DNA of 6,871 nt from Granulosicoccus sp964498925 (GTDB lineage: Bacteria > Pseudomonadota > Gammaproteobacteria > Granulosicoccales > Granulosicoccaceae). The stretch is from contig CAZCKD010000194.1 of assembly GCA_964498925.1 (NCBI GenBank), forward strand, positions 1 to 6,871, in the 5' to 3' direction. The notes under the pieces were generated by a model. The model did not search any database. It saw only the letters and a program-made list of their open reading frames with translations, and was not told the DNA's origin. The position numbers were made by a program, and so were the translations under genes. Positions 1 to 5,711 of the stretch are shown here, in pieces. Position 1 is the stretch's first letter; each line of letters begins with the position of its first letter.

Positions 1-1
1 C

Positions 2-37
2 GACATCTTATTCATCGACCCCGGCGTCGTGCCTTAA
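2..37 (+). CDS. possible C-terminal end of an upstream gene (partial)
   Basis: The second reading frame is open from the left edge to a TAA at 35-37 and reads DILFIDPGVVP, which has the feel of a real protein end. It stops two bases before the ATG at 40. If real, the lipoprotein that follows would be a downstream member of an operon and translated by coupling, which would explain why it has no visible Shine-Dalgarno sequence. Eleven codons are too few to assign a family, and an open frame of this length is also expected by chance. Confidence 0.25.
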   Translation, partial: DILFIDPGVVP

Positions 38-39
38 AT

Positions 40-1467
40 ATGAACAACTACTCAATAAAAGCGGTTCAATTACTCATTGTCTCTGCATCCACAGCGACGC
101 TAGCATCGTGTGGATGGGTAGACTCAGCAGGATCTCAAGGCGGAACGCTGACCGTTGAGACACCTGTTATCAGTGGAGGTGCGCTCAGGAACGCTCAGCC
201 TCTCCCTATTTCTGAAGACACAGCGGTATCCGTTTCGCTCGCAGGTGAAGGGTCTCAACTCAGAAACTGGACATGGACCGAGAACAACTCCTCAGATACA
301 AACCGCTGCGACAGCATTAATGGATTTGATCGTAATCACGCCGAAACAACGTTGGAAAACGCGTGCACCGATGCTGAAAGTTGCTCGATCCTTGTCGAAG
401 AGTTCGCCTCAGACAATTCAACAGACTTTACGTTGACCATGCCTCAACTGCGTGCACCTGTAGCCATCAGCTACAACATCTCAGCAGTGCGCGATGACGG
501 CGCTATCGTCACGAGACAACAAACGCTCTGTGGCATATCCATAAACGAAGCACCGGTGGCTGTCGATGATGATTACGTCATCAGACGACAAAGCGCAAAA
601 ATTGTCATGTCGACTGACTCAGACAATCTTTTAAATAACGACTACGACGACGATGACGTAAGAAATTCATCGCTACGAGTCATCACTACCCCTATCCGGG
701 CCCCTCAATTTGCGAGCGAATTTTCATTAGGCAATGACGGTGGCTTTGTTTATCAACCAGCAACGAATTTACCTATCAATTCAGCAGGCATCACTGAAGA
801 CTCTTTTGTCTATCAAATGACAGACGGTATACATACGGTAGAAGCCACAGCCAACATAAAAATCACCGGTAACAATGAAAGCCCTGTTGAGATCCGTCAG
901 ATTCCTGATCTCATCTTCTCAACCAGTAACGGAACCGACAATACGCATCTTCGTCAAATCGACATAGCACAGTACTTTTCCGATCCCGACGGCGATCGAC
1001 TCTCCTATACGCTGGATGACGAGTCCTCAGTCTCAGGATTGTCGGTTTCTTCAGAGGGCATACTGCAATCGGATGCACCGCTGTCGAGTGTCGGTCAATG
1101 GCGAGCGTCTATTCTGGCTTCAGATGGCATTGCAAATACGAGCTCAAGTTTTGTCGTGACAATGCGCGTATCCGATTCATTAAAAGATATTCGCAACAAC
1201 GATCAACCCACTGTCTCTGATATAAAAAACCGCGCTTTCTCCGGCGAATTTGCCTATGACGTTAGCGAATTCTTCAATGATAAGGACATCTTAGACCAAC
1301 TGACGTTTACGGCCGTCGGTCTGCCCAGTGGCGTTCAAATCAGAGCAGACGGTGTTATCGAAGGCGAATCGAACCCAAGCAATCAAGGCAGATGGTTTGT
1401 CAGGGTCACCGCTGAAGATGGCTTCGGAGGCCAGGTTGATGATGGTTTCCTGTTCACTCTAAACTGA
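40..1467 (+). CDS. modular lipoprotein with Big_9/cadherin-like and two CADG-type Ig-like domains
   Basis: This is a predicted secreted lipoprotein of 475 residues. The signal peptide is short, with a lysine at residue 7, a hydrophobic core, and the lipobox LASC placing the lipidated cysteine at 24. An N-terminal beta-rich region (about 25-165) has cysteines at 90, 109, 115 and 164, enough for two disulfides. A Big_9/VCBS-like domain follows (about 168-276: NEAPVAVDDDY, an acidic LLNND-DDDD stretch near 197-206, DGGFVYQP, EDSFVYQMTDG). Two dystroglycan-type cadherin-like domains come next (about 281-377 with YFSDPDGDRLSYTL, and 388-475 with FFNDKD, GLPSGVQI and DGVIEG). Such domains in bacteria are often calcium-binding adhesion or carbohydrate-associated modules; the acidic DPDGD and DDDD motifs fit that. 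No catalytic domain is seen. The ATG at 40 is chosen because it gives a well-formed lipoprotein signal; the frame stays open to the left edge and there is no clear ribosome binding site. The precise role is unknown. Confidence 0.85.
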   Translation: MNNYSIKAVQLLIVSASTATLASCGWVDSAGSQGGTLTVETPVISGGALRNAQPLPISEDTAVSVSLAGEGSQLRNWTWTENNSSDTNRCDSINGFDRNHAETTLENACTDAESCSILVEEFASDNSTDFTLTMPQLRAPVAISYNISAVRDDGAIVTRQQTLCGISINEAPVAVDDDYVIRRQSAKIVMSTDSDNLLNNDYDDDDVRNSSLRVITTPIRAPQFASEFSLGNDGGFVYQPATNLPINSAGITEDSFVYQMTDGIHTVEATANIKITGNNESPVEIRQIPDLIFSTSNGTDNTHLRQIDIAQYFSDPDGDRLSYTLDDESSVSGLSVSSEGILQSDAPLSSVGQWRASILASDGIANTSSSFVVTMRVSDSLKDIRNNDQPTVSDIKNRAFSGEFAYDVSEFFNDKDILDQLTFTAVGLPSGVQIRADGVIEGESNPSNQGRWFVRVTAEDGFGGQVDDGFLFTLN

Positions 1468-1491
1468 TATCTTCTTCAACCCGTTTAGAGT
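1456..1491. repeat. 9-bp perfect inverted repeat between convergent gene ends
   Basis: ACTCTAAAC at 1456-1464 and its exact reverse complement GTTTAGAGT at 1483-1491 flank an 18-base loop. The left arm covers the last codons of the cadherin-like lipoprotein, and the right arm lies in the 33-base gap before the hisN stop. The position between converging genes suggests a two-way transcription end or an mRNA 3' stem. The arms are AT-rich and no T-run follows on either strand, so it is not a standard intrinsic terminator. Confidence 0.4.
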
Positions 1492-1500
1492 CAATAATGC

Positions 1501-2325
1501 CTAAGGCCGTAGCATTTGCAACGCCTGCGCGTGCAGAGCAGGTGAGGCACTCGCAACCACATAGCCACCGTCGACAGCCGAGCCACCTTCCCAGTTACTC
1601 ACCACACCACCGGCGGCTTCGATAATGGGAATAAGCGCAACGATATCGTAGGGCTTTAAATCGCAATCCAAAACGATATCTGCATGACCTAAAGCGACTA
1701 GCGCATAGGCATAACAATCCCCGCCATATCGTGTGAGCTGGACAGTATTGCGAACCGTTTCGAAGCGCATCCGATGCTCTGGGGATACAAACATATCAGG
1801 CGTGGTGCAATATAAAGTCGCCTGTTCTAATGGCACATCAGTTCTGCACTGTAATGCGTGCGTCCCCGCTTTGTCTTGCAATTCGCTGCCGTTAGTATCT
1901 GCAATAAAACGCTCAGCAAAAAAGGGCTGATCCATAAGCCCCATCACCGGCCTTTCGCCATCAAACAAACCTATCAATGTCCCCCAAAGTGGCATGCCAC
2001 TCATAAAGGCTCGTGTTCCGTCTATCGGATCTACAACCCAGGTAAGTCCGGACGAGCTCTCTACAACAGCATGCTCTTCTCCGTAAAAACCGATATCCGG
2101 AAATGCATTGAGTAGCACTTTCCTTATTGCTATTTCCGCTTCCTTATCGGCTAGTGTGACGGGATCAAAAGCATCGTCGCCCGCTTTATTAACCACATCT
2201 AAAGGTTGTCTGAAATAGCTGCCAGTGACCTTCGCAGCAGCATCTGCTGCCTGCGCTGCAGCGTCACGAAGTTCACTCAGCTGAGCTGGAGAGACAGATA
2301 CCGGCTTGTGCTTTTTCAAACTCAT
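1501..2325 (-). CDS. hisN: histidinol-phosphatase, inositol monophosphatase family (HisN type)
   Basis: Predicted cytoplasmic, metal-dependent phosphatase of 274 residues that would convert L-histidinol phosphate to L-histidinol in histidine biosynthesis. The inositol-monophosphatase fold motifs are all present: T57/D60/E64 in VTLADKEAE, the metal ligands in GEE (82-84), DPIDGT at 99-104 with D99 and D102, and D227 in LKPYDIVALIPIIEAAGG. The KPYD-IPIIEAAGG form is typical of HisN rather than SuhB or CysQ, which is the reason for the specific call; another sugar-phosphate substrate cannot be excluded. Length is close to the family norm of about 260. The ATG at 2325 is firm because an in-frame TAG lies two codons upstream, and AAGAG stands nine bases before it. 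The gene is alone on its strand, divergent from the small lipoprotein and convergent with the cadherin-like one. No other his gene is nearby. Confidence 0.85.
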   Translation of the reverse strand: MSLKKHKPVSVSPAQLSELRDAAAQAADAAAKVTGSYFRQPLDVVNKAGDDAFDPVTLADKEAEIAIRKVLLNAFPDIGFYGEEHAVVESSSGLTWVVDPIDGTRAFMSGMPLWGTLIGLFDGERPVMGLMDQPFFAERFIADTNGSELQDKAGTHALQCRTDVPLEQATLYCTTPDMFVSPEHRMRFETVRNTVQLTRYGGDCYAYALVALGHADIVLDCDLKPYDIVALIPIIEAAGGVVSNWEGGSAVDGGYVVASASPALHAQALQMLRP

Positions 2326-2327
2326 AA

Positions 2328-2350
2328 ACTAAGGCTCTTACTAAGGCTCT
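2328..2350 (-). repeat. tandem 11-mer repeat covering the hisN ribosome binding site
   Basis: ACTAAGGCTCT occurs at 2328-2338 and again at 2340-2350, a perfect 11-base repeat with a 12-base period. On the hisN strand it reads as two copies of AGAGCCTTAGT directly before the ATG. The copy nearest the start, with the adjoining A, provides AAGAG, nine bases from the start; the other copy duplicates that element farther upstream. It may be a small duplication or may affect translation initiation. Confidence 0.55.
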
Positions 2351-2392
2351 GGGGAGACGGCTGATTGACTGGAGATAGTTTTGTTGACGGGG

Positions 2393-2434
2393 TTTATACG
2401 CACAGTGCGCCACATCGCTGTGACTTAGTGCGCA
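2393..2434. promoter_or_regulatory. possible hisN promoter element with palindrome and repeated AGTGCGC
   Basis: On the minus strand TATAAA (2398-2393) could be a -10 box for hisN, giving a leader of about 60 bases, but no good -35 is found at 15-18 bases. Directly beside it lies the palindrome CGCAC-A-GTGCG (2399-2409). The heptamer AGTGCGC occurs at 2404-2410 and again at 2427-2433, 23 bases apart. A regulator could bind here between the divergent promoters. The evidence is pattern only and the regulator is not identifiable. Confidence 0.25.
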
Positions 2435-2481
2435 ATAAATCCCAGCGTTCACATTGTTTAAGAATTTACCCTAAAAACAGC

Positions 2482-2510
2482 TTGTAAAGCGGGTTATCAT
2501 TACCTATAAA
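2482..2510 (+). promoter_or_regulatory. sigma-70-type promoter for the small lipoprotein and ugpQ
   Basis: TTGTAA (2482-2487, four of six to the -35 consensus) and TATAAA (2505-2510, five of six to the -10 consensus) are separated by exactly 17 bases. Transcription would start near 2517 and leave a leader of about 75 bases before the ATG at 2591. It is the best promoter match in the window and probably drives both the lipoprotein and the phosphodiesterase gene. Confidence 0.6.
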
Positions 2511-2590
2511 CTCGGACCGCTCAGCTCTAGGGTGGTTAAGGATGACTTGTCTGGGTTCATCGAGAGCGAGAATCAAGGAGATGTATTGAA

Positions 2591-2887
2591 ATGAGAATGT
2601 CAGCTCTCTCTTCCATCGGAATAACTGCAATATTAAGCAGCACAATTCTAACGAGCGCTTGCTCGCACATCAATGTCAATCAGATGGCTTACGAAGCCCT
2701 TCGTAAGGAAGACTGTCGAATTAACGCACTCGACGATTTCTGCAACAGAAATTTCGCCCTTGAGTATCACGAGTACGAACTCCTACGTCGCGACTACCTA
2801 CGTAGCCAGACGCAAACAGCATGGCGTGTAGGTCAGGATGAGACTAACATTGACGTCTCTGATGAGGATGCCACGGTCATCCAGTAA
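2591..2887 (+). CDS. small predicted lipoprotein of unknown function
   Basis: A 98-residue protein with an N-terminal signal (R2, hydrophobic core about 4-20) ending in TSAC, so cysteine 24 is a plausible lipidation site; threonine at -3 is less usual than leucine. The mature part is about 75 residues. Its centre (about 32-71) is charged and aromatic, likely helical, rich in E, Y and R, with cysteines at 42 and 51 that could pair. The last 20 residues are acidic and probably disordered. I do not recognise a domain. A strong AAGGAG (2575-2580) stands ten bases before the ATG, and a good promoter lies upstream, so the gene is very likely expressed. It ends in two consecutive in-frame TAA codons. 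The phosphodiesterase gene starts 33 bases later, which suggests co-transcription. Lipidation could place it in the outer membrane; the residue after the cysteine is serine, not an inner-membrane-retaining aspartate. Confidence 0.75.
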   Translation: MRMSALSSIGITAILSSTILTSACSHINVNQMAYEALRKEDCRINALDDFCNRNFALEYHEYELLRRDYLRSQTQTAWRVGQDETNIDVSDEDATVIQ

Positions 2888-2920
2888 TAAATCGCGTTGT
2901 ACAACTAAACGAGATCCTGA

Positions 2921-3646
2921 ATGCTTGCTAGCGTAATCGCCCATAGAGGCGCATCGGGCGAAGCCCCTGAAAACACCATAGCCGCTTTATCACTTGCAGC
3001 GGACCAAGGCGCTCAAAGCGTCGAAATAGATGTCTCTATCAGTAAAGATCACATCCCTTTCGTTCACCACGATGACACTCTGGACAGATGCACTAACGCC
3101 TCTGGCTACTTGTCTGAGCATTCGGCCGAAGAGCTCGACAAGGTAGATGCCAGCAAAGGCATGAAAATGTTTGCAGGCGAGCCACTCCCGCGGTTAAGCG
3201 CCGTCATTGAGTTGCTGGCACGCCGCTCCATCAGTTTGAACCTGGAAATCAAACCCAGAGCAGGACTCGAAGCAGAAACGGTTGAAGCCATCTGTAAAGT
3301 CGTCGAGGCTCAATGGCCATCCGAACTCCCACTCGTATTTTCAAGCTTCAATTGGCTTTCATTGGACTTGGCCAGGCAGCACTTGCCAGAGGTAAAACGA
3401 GGCCTGCTGGTCGAAGATGTCCCAGAGAATTGGGCAGCAATGGTTGAGAAGTACGAATGCAGAAACATTCATTGTGACGGCGCTCAACTGACCGCGGCAC
3501 AGATTGAGCAGTTGTCAAAATCAGACTTAGGAATCTATTGCTATACCGTCAACGATGAAGAAAAAGCCAAGTGGCTTCTCGATCAGGGCGTACACGGCAT
3601 ATTCACAGACTTTCCAAAGCAGATGATTCGCGCTCTGCGGATTTAA
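2921..3646 (+). CDS. ugpQ: glycerophosphodiester phosphodiesterase, cytoplasmic UgpQ type
   Basis: This 241-residue enzyme should hydrolyse glycerophosphodiesters such as glycerophosphocholine or -ethanolamine to glycerol-3-phosphate and an alcohol. The GDPD TIM-barrel signature is complete: HRG at 8-10, PENT at 16-19, the metal-binding pair E35 and D37 in VEIDV, the catalytic second histidine H50 in FVHHDDTLDR, GEPLPRL at 86-92, E109 and K111 in LEIKP, FSSF at 140-143, YTVND at 208-212 and FTDFP at 228-232. There is no signal peptide, so it acts in the cytoplasm, like E. coli UgpQ, whose length (about 247) it matches; periplasmic GlpQ is much longer. The ATG at 2921 is fixed by an in-frame TGA immediately before it, with GAG seven bases upstream as a weak ribosome site. 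Its last 44 bases overlap the convergent hydrolase gene. No ugp transporter genes are visible, so whether it serves uptake or phospholipid turnover is open. Confidence 0.9.
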   Translation: MLASVIAHRGASGEAPENTIAALSLAADQGAQSVEIDVSISKDHIPFVHHDDTLDRCTNASGYLSEHSAEELDKVDASKGMKMFAGEPLPRLSAVIELLARRSISLNLEIKPRAGLEAETVEAICKVVEAQWPSELPLVFSSFNWLSLDLARQHLPEVKRGLLVEDVPENWAAMVEKYECRNIHCDGAQLTAAQIEQLSKSDLGIYCYTVNDEEKAKWLLDQGVHGIFTDFPKQMIRALRI

Positions 3647-4562
3647 ATCGCTGGCCAGGGATCTTTCTTGAATCGCCAGTGTTTACCGCACGTAGAACAT
3701 CCGGCCAGATTACTCCCCAACAACAACCGTGATCATAGCCGCTGAACAAGTGGCCCACAGAATCGGAAAGCCCCTCGATATAAGGACGAACGAGTTGAGG
3801 TGGTATAACAGCATCCCTTCCCCCAACTAAATGCCATTGTTGGACACTTTCTTTCAACGGTGGCCTCAATGCCGGATTCAAGGAAGTAAAAAGTGGCGTG
3901 TATCCGTGGTGATCAGTCCAGGCATCGGTATCCAAGTTACCCGCTATCGTGACAACAAGCCCTACCTTGGGTAACTGCTCAGCCAACAACACCGCTAAAG
4001 CACCACCACCACTGTGCCCAAACAGTCGGATTTCATCCACCTGATGGCGCTCGGTTACCACCCGGATAGCAGCAGCCATGCTGTCAACCACCTGTGGTGA
4101 ATAGCGGGCAGATGTCCACAGCCGGTTATCACAACCCGGATCCCGGGATGTACCGTTGTAACAAGGACGCCCCAGATACATCGCCCATTGCGGATCGACA
4201 GTCATTAATTCAAGCATTAAGGGGCGGCGAGGTGTCGGGTCCGGCATAACGACGGTTCGGTAGCGCCAAGGACTGCCATCCCCTTCCAGATAAACGTGCA
4301 AAACAAAGGGCTCGCTACGCTGCGTTTGATCCGGTGGAGCCTGGACCCAGTTTTGATAGGCCAGCAACTCAAACCCTTTCACTTTCATCGTACTTCTCAA
4401 GAAACCCTGCTCATTGGCGAACTGATTCAACTTGTCACTCGGAGTGACACAGGCTTGTAATGAGAGACATAAGAGCAGTGACCAAAAAGTTTTACTAAAC
4501 CATGCTCTACTTAGGTTGAGGTCGAGACGCATAATAGGGTGAGAGAGTCGCAAAGGCGGCAT
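3603..4562 (-). CDS. alpha/beta hydrolase lipoprotein
   Basis: A 319-residue predicted envelope lipoprotein with an alpha/beta-hydrolase fold. A basic start and hydrophobic stretch (about 25-37) end in LQAC, giving lipid attachment at cysteine 38. The likely catalytic triad is S184 in the nucleophile elbow GHSGGG (182-187), D250 in GGRDAVIP, and H278 in YDHGCCW; YLEGDGSPW at 91-99 fits the oxyanion loop. Cysteines at 134, 144, 280 and 281 suggest disulfides, fitting a periplasmic location. Substrate is unknown; an esterase or lipase-like activity is inference from the fold. Start choice is uncertain: the ATG at 4562 is bounded by an in-frame TAG at 4583-4581 but has GAAG almost touching it, while ATG at 4532 (residue 11) gives a more usual signal length but has no ribosome site. 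The C-terminal tail after about residue 296 is polar, and its last codons lie antisense to the end of ugpQ. It is divergent from the efflux operon. Confidence 0.8.
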   Translation of the reverse strand: MPPLRLSHPIMRLDLNLSRAWFSKTFWSLLLCLSLQACVTPSDKLNQFANEQGFLRSTMKVKGFELLAYQNWVQAPPDQTQRSEPFVLHVYLEGDGSPWRYRTVVMPDPTPRRPLMLELMTVDPQWAMYLGRPCYNGTSRDPGCDNRLWTSARYSPQVVDSMAAAIRVVTERHQVDEIRLFGHSGGGALAVLLAEQLPKVGLVVTIAGNLDTDAWTDHHGYTPLFTSLNPALRPPLKESVQQWHLVGGRDAVIPPQLVRPYIEGLSDSVGHLFSGYDHGCCWGVIWPDVLRAVNTGDSRKIPGQRFKSAERESSALESL

Positions 4563-4581
4563 GTCTTCTTTAGTGAACCCC

Positions 4582-4599
4582 TATACTGTACTACTGTAC
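4582..4599. promoter_or_regulatory. putative efflux promoter with tandem TACTGTAC operator-like repeat
   Basis: The 56-base gap between the divergent hydrolase and adaptor genes contains TATACT (4582-4587), five of six to a -10 box reading right. No recognisable -35 occurs at the proper distance, so the promoter may be weak or activator-dependent. Overlapping it are two adjoining perfect copies of TACTGTAC (4584-4591 and 4592-4599). A repeat overlapping the core promoter of an efflux operon is a typical place for a repressor, often TetR-family, but no regulator gene is in the window. Confidence 0.4.
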
Positions 4600-4618
4600 C
4601 GTTGATTGTTGTGGGAGT

Positions 4619-5710
4619 ATGAGTATCGTGAAATCTTCGTGGTTTGCTGCAGGAGTGGTTGTCATCCTACTTTGCCTCTGGATGGTCTCTGGGCTATTTA
4701 AGCAGGAACAGAGCGACACTCAGGCAAACGAGGTGGCTGCAGATGAGCCCATGCGAGTCGAAGTACGCACCCTTGATCCAGAATCCATGGATCGTGAAAT
4801 TTCGTTACAGGGGCAACTCGAACCTATTCAGCATTTGCAACTGCGTGCGCAAACCAGTGGTCAGGTAGATCGGTTTTTCGTCACCAAAGGCGATCGAGTC
4901 AACACAGACGACCCTCTGCTCGCACTGGATTTAGCGGGCCGTGTAAACACCTTGGCAGAAGCTGAAGCACAGGTAAAAACCGCGCAAAGCGAACAGGAAG
5001 CCGCAGAGGCTTTACGTCGCCAGCGATTACAGTCTCAACTGCAACTCGAACAATCTGAAGCCAGCCTCGAAACCGCCCTAGCGCGACTAGCGGCAGTTAG
5101 ACTGGACATCGACAACACCACCCTCACCGCCCCCTTTGGTGGTGTGGTAAACGATCTACCCATCGATAAAGGCGCCTTGGTTGAAAGAGGTGATGTTGTT
5201 GCTGTCATTATCGATGACAGTGCGTTCAACGTTAGTGCGCAGGCATCACAGCAATCTCTGTCGCAACTCAAAATAGGCCAACCTTTAAGCGTTGAACTCA
5301 TTACCGGTGAATCTCTCACCGGCAAATTAACGTTCATCAGCTCTATCGCCGATTCGCAAACACGTAGCTTCACCGTCGAAGCCCGAGTAGACAACCATTC
5401 GGGATCAATCGCAGCAGGCGTTAGTGCATCGATGCACATACCGGTAGAGCAAGTTCAAGCAACATTCATATCACCCTCAACCTTATCTCTGGGACTTGAA
5501 GGAGAGCTAGGTGTGAAGTCAGTCGACGACAATAATGTTGTTCAATTTCTACCTATCGAACTTGTCAGTACTTCCCTGGATGGCGCCTGGGTTAGTGGCA
5601 TTCCCGCGCAAACCCGGGTCATCACACTAGGCCAAGGCTTTGTCAATGTCGGCGAATCTGTCGATCCGATTGAATCTGCTGAAACAACAGCAGCAACCGG
5701 AAGCAACTGA
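4619..5710 (+). CDS. RND efflux periplasmic adaptor (HlyD/AcrA family membrane fusion protein)
   Basis: A 363-residue adaptor that would bridge an inner-membrane RND pump and an outer-membrane channel. An uncleaved-looking N-terminal anchor (about 8-26) lacks a lipobox, so it is membrane-anchored rather than lipidated like AcrA. The order is typical: first lipoyl half (about 75-104, LRAQTSGQVDRFFVTKGD), alpha-hairpin coiled coil (about 108-165, rich in A, E, Q and R), second lipoyl half with TAPFGGVV at 170-177 and KGALVERGDVV, a beta-barrel domain (about 202-275), and a membrane-proximal domain to about 350. The hairpin is rather short. GGGAG at 4613-4617 is only one base from the ATG at 4619; GTG at 4628 (codon 4) is ten bases away and may be the real start, losing three residues. 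The permease follows after a single base, so both are one operon. Substrate cannot be read from the sequence. Confidence 0.88.
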   Translation: MSIVKSSWFAAGVVVILLCLWMVSGLFKQEQSDTQANEVAADEPMRVEVRTLDPESMDREISLQGQLEPIQHLQLRAQTSGQVDRFFVTKGDRVNTDDPLLALDLAGRVNTLAEAEAQVKTAQSEQEAAEALRRQRLQSQLQLEQSEASLETALARLAAVRLDIDNTTLTAPFGGVVNDLPIDKGALVERGDVVAVIIDDSAFNVSAQASQQSLSQLKIGQPLSVELITGESLTGKLTFISSIADSQTRSFTVEARVDNHSGSIAAGVSASMHIPVEQVQATFISPSTLSLGLEGELGVKSVDDNNVVQFLPIELVSTSLDGAWVSGIPAQTRVITLGQGFVNVGESVDPIESAETTAATGSN

Positions 5711-5711
5711 C

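Noticed and set aside
155..436. 93-codon plus-strand frame inside the cadherin-like lipoprotein
   Set aside because: Overlaps the signal-bearing, domain-bearing frame and shows no motif of its own.
636..660. GAC/GAT run as a microsatellite
   Set aside because: It simply encodes the acidic DYDDDD segment expected in a Big_9/cadherin-like domain, and is imperfect and short.
2419..2434. CRP-like site TGTGA-N6-GCGCA
   Set aside because: Only the left half fits; the right half matches three of five positions and it lies about 90 bases upstream of the likely start, so support is too weak.
2581..2589. Mini-ORF ATG-TAT-TGA right after AAGGAG
   Set aside because: It directly abuts the Shine-Dalgarno with no spacing, so ribosomes should use the ATG at 2591, ten bases away.
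3648..3681. Short inverted CTGGC/GCCAG as terminator of ugpQ
   Set aside because: A five-base stem with a large loop, inside the hydrolase coding region and with no T-run.
4584..4609. LexA (SOS) box suggested by TACTGTA
   Set aside because: The left half-site is present twice, but eight bases after each CTGT the required ACAG is absent (ACCG and TTGT instead), so it is not an inverted LexA site.
5035..5439. 134-codon minus-strand open frame within the adaptor
   Set aside because: Serine/alanine/threonine-rich translation of the complement of a coding gene, with no motif; the plus-strand frame has the complete HlyD architecture.
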